Source: an uncultured Muribaculaceae bacterium (GTDB lineage: Bacteria; Bacteroidota; Bacteroidia; Bacteroidales; Muribaculaceae). From it: DNA of 64,000 nt. This document shows, one piece after another, positions 36,071 through 44,144 of the stretch. The notes beneath the pieces are model-generated. The model ran no database searches and had not been told where the DNA came from. It worked only from the letters and a program-made list of their open reading frames with translations. Numbering within the stretch: position 1 is the stretch's first letter; each line of letters starts with the position of its first letter. The DNA is taken from the NCBI GenBank assembly GCA_910587475.1, contig CAJUMR010000003.1, positions 1 to 64,000 of the forward strand, read 5' to 3'. A program made the translations under genes and the position numbers.

Positions 36071-38308
36071 ATGAAAATCAAAGAAATTCTATTGTCAGCT
36101 TGCGCGCTGTTCGCTATGTCGGCGGCAGTAGCGTCGCCTCCGGTTTATCTCGATGAGTCGAAGCCTCTTGAAGACCGCATCGAAGATGCATTGTCGAGAA
36201 TGTCATTGAAAGAGAAGGTTTCATTGCTCCATGCCCAGTCTAAGTTCAGTGCTCCCGGCGTACCGTCTCTCGGCATTCCCGAACTGTGGACTGACGATGG
36301 CCCGATGGGCGTCAGACCCGAAGTTCTTTGGGACGAGTGGGATCAGGCCGGTTGGACCAATGACTCATGTACAGCGTTTCCTTCATTGACATGTCTGGCG
36401 GCTACATGGAACACCGACATGGCATCTCTCTATGGCAAGAGCATCGGAGAAGAGGCCCGTTACCGCAACAAGAGTGTGCTTCTTGGCCCGGGTGTCAACA
36501 TCTATCGTACACCGTTGTGTGGCCGCAATTTTGAATATTTCGGAGAAGATCCTTATCTGGCTTCAGCGATGGCTGCTGACTATGTGCGTGGTGTTCAGTC
36601 TAACGGTGTGGCTGTGTGCGTCAAGCATTTTGCTGCCAACAATAACGAGGCAAATCGCTATACGACAAACTCAGTGGTCAGTGATCGTGCACTCTATGAA
36701 ATATATCTTCCGGCTTTCAAGGCTGCAACCGTCGATGCCGGAGCATGGAGTCTCATGGGTGGCTATAATCTTGTCAATGGCCAGCATGCAACCTATAACC
36801 AGAGACTTGTCAATGACATTCTCAAGGGAGAATGGCAGTGGGACGGAGTCGTGATTTCCGACTGGGGTGCGGTCCATGACACCAAACAGGCTGTCGAAGG
36901 AGGTCTTGACATGGAGTTCGGCACAGGCACAGATGGTCTTGGCACGAAGGGCAATCAGTATGACAACTATTGGATGGCCAACAACTATTACAATGGTCTG
37001 CTCGATGGCACATACAGCGAAGATCAGCTCAACGACAAGGTGCGTCGTGTGCTCCGCCTCACCATGCGTACAGCGATGAACCGCAACCGTCCTTGGGGAT
37101 CGATCAACTCTCCCGAGCATCATGCTGCCTGCCGTAAGATCGGCGAAGAAGGTGTCGTTCTGCTTAAAAACGATGACAAGACTCTCCCGATTTTAAAAGA
37201 TCGTGTCCGTCGCATCGCCGTTATCGGAGAGAATGCTATCAAGCGAATGACTGTCGGCGGAGGTTCGTCGTCTCTGAAAGCTCTGTATGAAGTCTATCCA
37301 CTCGAAGGTCTCCAGGCTCGTCTGGGCAATGAGTTCGACATTGTTTACGAACGCGGATATGTCGGAGATACATTGACATTCTATAATAATGTGTGGACCA
37401 AGCAGCACCTCGACGATCCCCGTACTCCCGAACAGTTGACTGCCGACGCTGTGAAAGCAGCTAAAGACGCAGATCTTGTGCTGTTCTTCGGTGGCTTGAA
37501 CAAGAGCGATCATCAGGATGCCGAGGGTACAGACCGCCTGACACTTGATCTTCCTTACGGGCAGAACGAACTGATCGAGACTCTTGCTGCCGTCAATCCC
37601 AACATCGTGGTTGTCAATATCAGCGGAACGGGTGTGGCCATGCCGTGGCTCGACAAGGTTAAGGCTGTCATCCAAGGGTGGTACCTCGGCAACGAGACAG
37701 GCCATGCAATGGCAGCAATTCTTGCCGGCGATGTCAATCCGAGCGGAAAACTACCGTACACCTATTATGCGTCGCTTGACCAGTGCGGAGCTCATAAACT
37801 CGGCGAATATCCCGGCACTCCGCGTCATGATCCCGTCGAGGGTGATATCATAGACATGCACTACAACGATGATATTTTCGTCGGTTATCGTTTTACCGAC
37901 AAAAACAAACTTAAGCCTACTTTCCCCTTCGGTTACGGTCTTTCTTATACGACTTTCGATTACGGCAAGGCAACAATCGACAGAAAGAAGGGAACAGCTG
38001 ACGATACATTCACAGTATCTATCCCTGTGACAAATACCGGCGACCGCGAAGGCAGTGAAGTTGTACAGCTTTATATCGCCGATCTGAAGTCATCGCTTCC
38101 GCGTCCGGTCAAGGAGCTGAAAGGTTTCGCAAAAGTGAATCTTGCTCCCGGACAAACTGAGACCGTAAACTTCACCATCAGTCGTGATGCGTTGAGCTAT
38201 TTTGACGACAAAGCCCACCAGTGGGTTGTCGAACCGGGTAAGTTTGAGGCCCTTGTAGGCGCTTCTTCTGCCGACATACGCTCGAAGGTTGGTTTCGAGA
38301 TCGAATAA
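36071..38308 (+). CDS. GH3 beta-glucosidase-type glycoside hydrolase
   Basis: A 745-residue retaining exo-beta-glycosidase of family 3, exported by a signal peptide ending near AAVASPP. Domain order is a TIM barrel with the nucleophile in VVISDWGAVHDT (about residue 262), an alpha/beta sandwich (GGLNKSDHQDAEGTDR), and a C-terminal fibronectin III-like domain (GSEVVQLYIADLKSS, PRPVKELKGF). Length and domains are standard. Beta-glucosidase is the commonest activity; beta-xylosidase cannot be excluded. It is last of the three-gene enzyme transcript, and a hairpin terminator follows. Confidence 0.95.
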   Translation: MKIKEILLSACALFAMSAAVASPPVYLDESKPLEDRIEDALSRMSLKEKVSLLHAQSKFSAPGVPSLGIPELWTDDGPMGVRPEVLWDEWDQAGWTNDSCTAFPSLTCLAATWNTDMASLYGKSIGEEARYRNKSVLLGPGVNIYRTPLCGRNFEYFGEDPYLASAMAADYVRGVQSNGVAVCVKHFAANNNEANRYTTNSVVSDRALYEIYLPAFKAATVDAGAWSLMGGYNLVNGQHATYNQRLVNDILKGEWQWDGVVISDWGAVHDTKQAVEGGLDMEFGTGTDGLGTKGNQYDNYWMANNYYNGLLDGTYSEDQLNDKVRRVLRLTMRTAMNRNRPWGSINSPEHHAACRKIGEEGVVLLKNDDKTLPILKDRVRRIAVIGENAIKRMTVGGGSSSLKALYEVYPLEGLQARLGNEFDIVYERGYVGDTLTFYNNVWTKQHLDDPRTPEQLTADAVKAAKDADLVLFFGGLNKSDHQDAEGTDRLTLDLPYGQNELIETLAAVNPNIVVVNISGTGVAMPWLDKVKAVIQGWYLGNETGHAMAAILAGDVNPSGKLPYTYYASLDQCGAHKLGEYPGTPRHDPVEGDIIDMHYNDDIFVGYRFTDKNKLKPTFPFGYGLSYTTFDYGKATIDRKKGTADDTFTVSIPVTNTGDREGSEVVQLYIADLKSSLPRPVKELKGFAKVNLAPGQTETVNFTISRDALSYFDDKAHQWVVEPGKFEALVGASSADIRSKVGFEIE

Positions 38309-38334
38309 CGATCAATCTTTGAGTCACGATATCC

Positions 38335-38372
38335 ATGAGAGGGAGGCGGTCATTGACCGACCTCCCTCTCAT
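38335..38372 (+). terminator. terminator after the GH3 gene
   Basis: A 17-base-pair stem with one bulged base (ATGAGAGGGAGG arms, 38335-38351 with 38355-38372) is followed by AAGTTTTG. It lies 26 bases after the stop codon. Confidence 0.75.
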
Positions 38373-38384
38373 AAGTTTTGTCAG

Positions 38385-38419
38385 TTTGGTCAATGTTATC
38401 ACAAAAATTCGTACATTTG
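38385..38419 (+). promoter_or_regulatory. promoter of the esterase-SGNH hydrolase genes
   Basis: TACATTTG at 38412-38419 is a full -7 match. The nearest TTTG (38385-38388) is 23 bases away, slightly long. The start would be near 38426, just before the ATG at 38440. Confidence 0.5.
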
Positions 38420-38439
38420 CATAACATCCTTCTAACGAT

Positions 38440-39309
38440 ATGAATATTAAAACCATTTTTGTCCTGTCGCTATTTTGCAGTGCTGTCTGTTTACCTGTTT
38501 CTGCGGGAATGCCTGTAGATTATGTGCCTGCGCATGAAGAGCGAATCGAGATCTGGCCTAAGGGCGCACCAAACAGTAATGGCAGAATTGTCACAGCCGA
38601 GGATTCTCTTGAGTGGAACGTTGTGAGCAATCCGGTGTTGCACTTGTTCAAATCAGATAATCCTTCGGGCAAAGTGGTGCTGATGCTTCCTGGCGGCGGT
38701 TACCGTCACCTCGGCGTTCAGAATGAGGGATACAGCTTTGTTGATTGGTATAATGGCCAGGGAATCGACGTTGCGGTCCTGCAGTATCGCATGCCCTATG
38801 GTCATCCCGATGTGCCTTTGAGTGACGTTCACCGCTCGATGCGCATTTTGCGCGAACGTTTTCCTGAGAGTCTGGTCGGTGTTCAAGGGTTTTCGGCGGG
38901 CGGTCATCTGGCATCTACAGCTGCCACACATTATACAGATCATGTGACCCGTCCCGATTTCCAGATACTGTTTTATCCGGTTATCAAAGTGATCGGGCCT
39001 GACGCCCATCATGGAAGTCGCGATCGCATGGTCGGAGAAAATGCGTCGGAAGATATGCTTGCTCTTTACGACAATCATCGGCAGGTGTCACCCGACACAC
39101 CAAAAGCATTTATAGTCCATTCGGCCGATGATTCCATTGTGCCTGTCTCTAATTCTCTCGATTATTTTTCTTCGCTCAGGGACAATGGTGTGGAAGCATC
39201 GCTGCATATTTATCCTAAAGGCGATCATGGATGGGGATTCTATGACGGCTTTGTCTACAAACCGGAGTGGACCGCAGAACTCGCAAAATGGATTTCATTG
39301 CTTAAATAG
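38440..39309 (+). CDS. exported alpha/beta-hydrolase, carbohydrate esterase-like
   Basis: A 289-residue hydrolase with a signal peptide ending near PVSAGMP. The catalytic triad is readable: the nucleophile elbow GFSAGGH (about 150), Asp in HSADDSIVP (about 230) and His in KGDHGWGF (about 262). The oxyanion strand is MLPGGGYRHL. The overall pattern resembles the acetyl-xylan/feruloyl esterase group often attached to glycan-use loci. The ATG lies only about 14 bases after the predicted transcription start. Deacetylation of a plant or mucin sugar chain is the likely role. The acyl substrate is unknown. Confidence 0.85.
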   Translation: MNIKTIFVLSLFCSAVCLPVSAGMPVDYVPAHEERIEIWPKGAPNSNGRIVTAEDSLEWNVVSNPVLHLFKSDNPSGKVVLMLPGGGYRHLGVQNEGYSFVDWYNGQGIDVAVLQYRMPYGHPDVPLSDVHRSMRILRERFPESLVGVQGFSAGGHLASTAATHYTDHVTRPDFQILFYPVIKVIGPDAHHGSRDRMVGENASEDMLALYDNHRQVSPDTPKAFIVHSADDSIVPVSNSLDYFSSLRDNGVEASLHIYPKGDHGWGFYDGFVYKPEWTAELAKWISLLK

Positions 39310-39341
39310 TAATTTCAAAACAATAAAAATAACTACTGATT

Positions 39342-40082
39342 ATGAAAAAAATCATTCTGACTCTTGCAGCGGCATCTGCTGTTTCGATCGCCGTGTCAGC
39401 ACAGACTACCGATTGGGCTAATCATCAGCGTTATGCCGATGCAAACGCTGCACTCACAGCTGCGCCCGAAGTTGTGTTCATGGGCAACTCCATTACAGAC
39501 GGCTGGGATGACAATCATCTTGAGTTTTTCACTGACAATAACTTCGCCTGTCGAGGCATATCGGGACAGGTGACGGGCCAGATGCTATGTCGTTTCTACT
39601 CCGACGTAATCGAACTCAAGCCCAAGGCTGTGGTAATTTTGGCCGGAATTAACGATATTGCTCAGAATCAGAGCCCGATGGAAGAAAAACATATTGCCGA
39701 AAACATCATTTCGATGGCCGAACTTGCACGTCAGGCCGGCATTCGTCCGTTGATAGCATCGGTTCTTCCTTGCGACACCATCCCTTGGAATGCAAATGTT
39801 GTCAACACAGCGACACGCGTTGTCAATGTCAATGAATATCTCCGTGATTACGCTGAAGCAAACGGTATCACTTACGTTGATTATTACACGGCTCTGACTA
39901 CTCCCGATGGAGCGCTTGCTCCTGAGTTTACCAACGATCGTCTCCATCCCAATCGGGCAGGCTACGATGTGATGGAGCCAATTGTTCTTGCCGCCCTACG
40001 CGACAAGAAATGTTGCAAGAATGGTACGGCGTGCAAAGGCGATCACCAGAATTGCAAACATCACAAGGCTAAGAAACACTAA
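39342..40082 (+). CDS. SGNH/GDSL hydrolase with Cys/His-rich C-terminal tail
   Basis: A 246-residue exported esterase-type protein (signal ends near VSAQTTD). SGNH blocks are intact: GNSITDGW (Ser, about 49), a Gly in block II, AGINDIAQN (about 102-110) and DRLHPNRAGY (Asp/His, about 200). After the fold ends near residue 221, a tail of about 25 residues is dense in Cys, His and Lys (KKCCKNGTACKG then CKHHKAKKH), which is unusual for the family and may bind metal. It follows the esterase gene by 32 bases and precedes a strong terminator, so both esterases are co-transcribed. Confidence 0.88.
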   Translation: MKKIILTLAAASAVSIAVSAQTTDWANHQRYADANAALTAAPEVVFMGNSITDGWDDNHLEFFTDNNFACRGISGQVTGQMLCRFYSDVIELKPKAVVILAGINDIAQNQSPMEEKHIAENIISMAELARQAGIRPLIASVLPCDTIPWNANVVNTATRVVNVNEYLRDYAEANGITYVDYYTALTTPDGALAPEFTNDRLHPNRAGYDVMEPIVLAALRDKKCCKNGTACKGDHQNCKHHKAKKH

Positions 40083-40093
40083 TCTCTCAAGCC

Positions 40094-40139
40094 AAACATT
40101 AAAGCCGCCGGTCAAAGTGAACTGGCGGCTTTAATGTTT
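40094..40139 (+). terminator. terminator closing the glycan-utilisation locus
   Basis: A perfect 16-base-pair stem (40094-40109 with 40124-40139) is followed by TTAA, eleven bases after the SGNH hydrolase stop. Confidence 0.85.
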
Positions 40140-40171
40140 TAACGGGAGACTGTAAAAAAATGGGTGGATTG

Positions 40172-40197
40172 TGTAACAAAAATGATAGTTGTGTGTC
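40172..40197 (+). promoter_or_regulatory. candidate ECF-type promoter before the sigma-factor gene
   Basis: TGTAAC (40172-40177) and GTGTC (40193-40197) are spaced like -35/-10 elements of autoregulated ECF promoters, and no TAnnTTTG box is present. The motif for this sigma group is unknown, so this is tentative. Confidence 0.3.
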
Positions 40198-40224
40198 ATA
40201 AGGGCAAAACATCCTCATAGTTTT

Positions 40225-40728
40225 ATGCATCGTTCTGAGTTCGAAAAATTTGTTGTGGCGATCAAGCCTGGATTGCTTGCGAGGGCTACCTCTGTGACGG
40301 GGGATGCCGATGCTGCTGCAGATATCGTTCAGGACTGTATGCTCAAATTGTGGACAATGCGAGAGCAACTTGACGACTATGACAGACCCGAGGCATTGGC
40401 GATGACAATCGTTCACAGATTGTCGCTTAATGTGATAAGAGGCCGGAAACCGATGCTTGATCTTAATGATGAAATTGTCGGAGGCTGCCAGCTATCCCCT
40501 GAAGAAATGGCTATCGGAGGTGAAGAAGCGGCAGCAGTCAGAAATGTGCTTGCGATGCTGCCTGATGCGCAGCAAGCGCTTATCACAATGCGACATATCG
40601 AAGGGCTGTCCAACTCCGAGATCGCAGGTATAGTCGGCTCTACAGAGGGGGCTGTACGTGCAGCTCTGTCGAGAGCGCGTCACCGCATTGCTGAAATCTT
40701 TACAGAATATCAACTCTCCAAAATGTAA
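40225..40728 (+). CDS. ECF-type RNA polymerase sigma factor
   Basis: A 167-residue sigma-70 family protein with region 2 (ADAAADIVQDCMLKLW, about 28-43) and region 4 (LPDAQQALITMRHIEGLSN followed by EIAGIVGSTEGAVRAALSRAR, about 112-152). The long linker and lack of regions 1 and 3 define the ECF class. The ATG at 40225 was preferred over an in-frame upstream start at 40189. A short membrane protein follows after four or more bases, the usual place for an anti-sigma factor. It resembles free-standing Bacteroides ECF cassettes, not the FecI/FecR/SusCD type. Confidence 0.93.
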   Translation: MHRSEFEKFVVAIKPGLLARATSVTGDADAAADIVQDCMLKLWTMREQLDDYDRPEALAMTIVHRLSLNVIRGRKPMLDLNDEIVGGCQLSPEEMAIGGEEAAAVRNVLAMLPDAQQALITMRHIEGLSNSEIAGIVGSTEGAVRAALSRARHRIAEIFTEYQLSKM

Positions 40729-40771
40729 TATTATGAATATTATATCATTAACGTTTAGACGCAAACACATT

Positions 40772-41290
40772 ATGTCGGACGCGCAGGCTGAATGTCTGGT
40801 CGGGAAATTTCTCGACGGTTCGACGACCATTGAAGAAGAGCGCAGGCTTTATGACTATTTCAAGCAGAAGCATGTCGCGTCTGATCTTGAGTGCTACCGT
40901 GGAATGTTTATGTGGTATGACAGTCTTGAGGCCGATCCCGTCGAGAATAAGGGCTCAATCAGACGCACGAGGATATTTGCGTCGGCGGCAGCTGTTGCAA
41001 TGCTGTTGCTTGTCGGAGCCGGCGTGATAATAGGTTCTGCAGCGAAAACCGATGCGTATTCGATAGAACGCAGATATGCCGGTAGTTACATAATCAGAAA
41101 TGGTGAGAAAATTACCGATATCCGTGAAATTTTACCGGAATTGCAACGAGCTGACCGCCTGGTCGACAGTACATTGATGTCGATAAATGCAGTCAGTTGT
41201 GATGACGCTGACAGAATCCTGATCGATGAGGCTCTGAAGAACATTACTGATCCGGAAGTGAAAGCGATCCTTTTGGCCGATCTCAATTGA
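40772..41290 (+). CDS. single-pass membrane protein, probable anti-sigma factor
   Basis: A 172-residue protein. The cytosolic N-terminal part (1-62) has CLVGKFLDGSTTIEEERRLYDYF, a pattern common at the start of Bacteroidota anti-sigma and FecR-like proteins. One membrane helix follows at about 69-90 (IFASAAAVAMLLLVGAGVII), then a periplasmic tail of about 80 residues with no FecR domain. An in-frame ATG at 40733 would add 13 residues; I prefer 40772 because it gives the family-like start MSDAQ. The role as anti-sigma comes from position and topology. It overlaps the next reading frame only if that frame uses an early start. Confidence 0.7.
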   Translation: MSDAQAECLVGKFLDGSTTIEEERRLYDYFKQKHVASDLECYRGMFMWYDSLEADPVENKGSIRRTRIFASAAAVAMLLLVGAGVIIGSAAKTDAYSIERRYAGSYIIRNGEKITDIREILPELQRADRLVDSTLMSINAVSCDDADRILIDEALKNITDPEVKAILLADLN

Positions 41291-41319
41291 AATTACTAAC
41301 ATTAATAATATCTCCCACT

Positions 41320-42030
41320 ATGTATAAACGATTAATTTTAAGTGTATTTTTACTCTTTGCTGCTGCGTCGGTACAATTGTTTGCCCAGGATCGCATCGAT
41401 CGCATTGTCAAAGATCTTGAGAGCGATGCAAATGTTCAGGTGACATACACGGAGCATCGCAATCCTAAGAACAAGTCCATAGTCAAGCAAAGCACCATTC
41501 TCAATGGCAACTCAAAGTCTCAGGCCGAACGTTTGTGGGCAGCCTTCGAGAAAGAACGTGAAAATTCAGTCAGCGTGACCAAGACCCGCAATCAGTCGTT
41601 TGTCATCAAATTTGTATCCAAGAAGTATCGCTCGTCCTATGTCTTGTCGGTCTCAGGATCTTCTTGGTCGCTCGTCATTTCCAAAAATCCTGTCGACGGT
41701 GATGAAACGTCGTCGGTGGATTTTGATTTCGATTTCTCAGGCCTGAATGCACTATCGTCGTTGGATGAGTTGAATTGTCTCGGCGAGCTAAATCAGCTCA
41801 ATGGTCTCGGTGATCGCATAGCCGGCTGTATCAATGGCAATGTTACTGTTTATGACAACAACGGCAACGTGATTTTCAAGTCAGACGGAACAAAGTCCAA
41901 TGAGAAGGCAAAGGCTAAGAAATCCAAGTCAAAATCGACCTCAAGATCTCGCTCCGGTTCAAAAACAACAAGAACGGTCACAACAACTGACGAAAACGGC
42001 AACAGCTCCACAACTACATACTATATGTAA
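41320..42030 (+). CDS. secreted DUF5024-like protein
   Basis: A 236-residue exported protein with a signal peptide ending near LFAQDR. The N-terminal half (IDRIVKDLES, VTYTEHRNPKNKSIVKQSTI) matches what I recall as DUF5024, found after ECF sigma factors in Bacteroides. The last ~50 residues are a low-complexity Lys/Ser/Arg/Thr tail (KAKAKKSKSKSTSRSRS then TTTDENGNSSTTTYYM). The ATG at 41320 opens the signal peptide; an earlier in-frame start at 41287 lacks support. Likely a target or third component of the sigma/anti-sigma pair. Function unknown. Confidence 0.75.
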   Translation: MYKRLILSVFLLFAAASVQLFAQDRIDRIVKDLESDANVQVTYTEHRNPKNKSIVKQSTILNGNSKSQAERLWAAFEKERENSVSVTKTRNQSFVIKFVSKKYRSSYVLSVSGSSWSLVISKNPVDGDETSSVDFDFDFSGLNALSSLDELNCLGELNQLNGLGDRIAGCINGNVTVYDNNGNVIFKSDGTKSNEKAKAKKSKSKSTSRSRSGSKTTRTVTTTDENGNSSTTTYYM

Positions 42031-42051
42031 CATCAGTATGTTTTACATATG

Positions 42052-42088
42052 ACAAACGCGCATCATCGATGAGATGATGCGCGTTTGT
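42052..42088. terminator. bidirectional terminator between convergent genes
   Basis: A perfect 16-base-pair stem (42052-42067 with 42073-42088) with a 5-base loop lies between the DUF5024-like gene and the DPP III gene. The arms are A-rich and T-rich at their ends, so it can serve both strands. Confidence 0.82.
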
Positions 42089-42119
42089 TGTAATAAAATG
42101 ACGGTATCGGCGCTCCGGT

Positions 42120-44132
42120 TTACTCTGTGGGCTTCAGGCCGGAGTAGTCGCGGCCATAGCGGAGCATCTGGTTGATGTAGTCTTCGTCATAGGTGATATT
42201 GATGTCGACGATTTCGCCGTTTTCAACGACGGGTGTGTAAACAGGATTGACGAAGCCTTTGTATGGAGCGATCGAAAGATGAGAGTATCTGTCGAGCACT
42301 TCGCGGTGGATAGCCGGGTCAACCTTCACAGCATAAGTTTCTACGAGATCACGAGCGGCAGGATAGTCGCCTTCGCTTGTGATGCGCTGTATCTCGGCAA
42401 GAAGTTGTCCGAAAAGGCCGCGTAATGCCTGATAGTCGTTGATTTTCACGAATGTTTTGCCGTCTTTCTTTACGAGTTCGATGACATTGTCGGCGTTGCC
42501 GTGTTCATAAACCCATTCGGCGATCAGTTTGCGGTTGCGCATGTGTGCTTCCTCGACGTCCTTGCCGGGTTCGATGCGCATTAGTTGGGTCATCAGACCA
42601 TTGAGAATATATTTATAATATTCAGCTTTGTAAGCTTCGGGATTGTCGAGCAGTCCGATTTCGATCAACTTGGGATCGGCGAGGTAGTAGAGTGCAAACA
42701 GATCGGCACGCGTTTCTTCTATTGTCGATCCATGAGCTTTGAGAGCATCGCGGGCCACACCGGGAAGGAGTTTTCCGGAACCATGACCGAGACATTCGTG
42801 GAGGTCGGTGTGAAGATTGTCGGTAATGAAAAGATAGTCGTCGAGCAATTTTGCGGTTTCATCATCGATCACAAACTCTTCGTTGAAACCGTTGCCGTGC
42901 GATGCCTCGTCGTAGGCGCGGGTGATATTTTCAAGGGTAACTGATTTTGAGCCATGAGCTGCGCGGATCCAATTGGCGTTGGGGAGATTGATGCCGATCG
43001 GGGTTGCCGGATATGCGTCGCCTGCAAGGATTGCAGCGGTAATCACTTTGGCTGAAACACCTTTCACCTGGTCTTTCTTGAAGCGTTTGTCTGTCGGCGA
43101 ATTATCTTCAAACCATTGAGCGTTGGAGCTGAGCACTTCTGTGCGGTGGCTTGCTTCTTCGTCTTTAAAGTTGACGATAGACTCCCATGCACCGGTCATG
43201 CCGAGGGGGTCGCCGTAGTCTTCGATAAAGCCGTTGATGAAGTCGACTTTCGAATCGGTGTCTTCTGCCCAGAGGATGGAGTATTCGTCGAATGTTTTCA
43301 AGTCGCCGTTTCTGTAGTATTCGACCAATGTCTCGATTATGCGGCGCTGTGAGTCATTTTCTGCAAATTCGGCTGCTTTCTCGAGGTTTTCGACGATCTT
43401 TTCGATCGCCTGGCTGTAGAGTCCGCCGACTTTATAAGGCTGTTCGACGATTTTGCCGTTTTCTTTAACCACGCGGGTGTTTAGTCCGTAGCTGACGGGT
43501 GTGGCATCCGACGGATCTTTGAGTGCGTCGAAATAAGCTTCGACTTCGGCTTGCGTAACCCCTTTGTAGAGGTTGTTGGCTGATGTGGCAATGAGATCTT
43601 CTCCTTCTGCCTGGTTTACGCGTTTGGCGGCGACAGCGGGGTTGAATATGAGTTCGAAAATGGTGTCGCGTGAAGCGGTCCAGTCGCCTTCGGGGAGTTT
43701 GTCAAGTTCTGCGGCAAGGAATTCGCGGCTGAACGACGGTGTGAATTTGTCGGTGGAGTAGTGGTGATGAATGCCGTTGGCAAACCATACTTGTTTGAGA
43801 TATTGTTCGAAATCTTTAAACTCCTGACTGTCGCGGTCGCCGGTGTAGTTGTTGTAGACGGCCTCGAGCATGCGACGGATCGGAAGATTGTACTCATTGT
43901 TCTGATCCCACAAGATGTCACGGCCCCATATGGCGGCTTCAGTCAGATAGTAGATCAATTTTTTCTGGTTGAGTGAAAGTTCCTCGAAGCCGGGAACTTT
44001 GTAGCGAAGCACTTCGATGTCGGCAAAACTGTCGACCGTGTAATCGAAGTCATCAGCTTTGGTTTCTTCTTTCTGACAAGATGTGGTCATCAATGTCATG
44101 GTCATAGCAAATGCTGGAATTAAATTTTTCAT
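42120..44132 (-). CDS. M49 dipeptidyl-peptidase III-like lipoprotein
   Basis: A 670-residue zinc peptidase of family M49, removing dipeptides from the N terminus of peptides. The six-residue motif HECLGH (HExxGH, about 445) and the downstream EETRAD (about 470) supply the zinc ligands and are characteristic of the family. A lipobox MTTSCQKEE near residue 19 anchors it outside the cytosol, unlike eukaryotic DPP III. Bacteroides homologues are sometimes labelled dihydrofolate reductase, which the motifs do not support. It is the last gene of the dxr-rseP-rlmI transcript, 12 bases after rlmI. Confidence 0.93.
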   Translation of the reverse strand: MKNLIPAFAMTMTLMTTSCQKEETKADDFDYTVDSFADIEVLRYKVPGFEELSLNQKKLIYYLTEAAIWGRDILWDQNNEYNLPIRRMLEAVYNNYTGDRDSQEFKDFEQYLKQVWFANGIHHHYSTDKFTPSFSREFLAAELDKLPEGDWTASRDTIFELIFNPAVAAKRVNQAEGEDLIATSANNLYKGVTQAEVEAYFDALKDPSDATPVSYGLNTRVVKENGKIVEQPYKVGGLYSQAIEKIVENLEKAAEFAENDSQRRIIETLVEYYRNGDLKTFDEYSILWAEDTDSKVDFINGFIEDYGDPLGMTGAWESIVNFKDEEASHRTEVLSSNAQWFEDNSPTDKRFKKDQVKGVSAKVITAAILAGDAYPATPIGINLPNANWIRAAHGSKSVTLENITRAYDEASHGNGFNEEFVIDDETAKLLDDYLFITDNLHTDLHECLGHGSGKLLPGVARDALKAHGSTIEETRADLFALYYLADPKLIEIGLLDNPEAYKAEYYKYILNGLMTQLMRIEPGKDVEEAHMRNRKLIAEWVYEHGNADNVIELVKKDGKTFVKINDYQALRGLFGQLLAEIQRITSEGDYPAARDLVETYAVKVDPAIHREVLDRYSHLSIAPYKGFVNPVYTPVVENGEIVDINITYDEDYINQMLRYGRDYSGLKPTE

Positions 44133-44144
44133 ATTGATGGATTA

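Noticed and set aside
42120..44132. dihydrofolate reductase label sometimes given to such proteins
   Set aside because: The HECLGH and EETRAD motifs and the 670-residue length identify an M49 peptidase.
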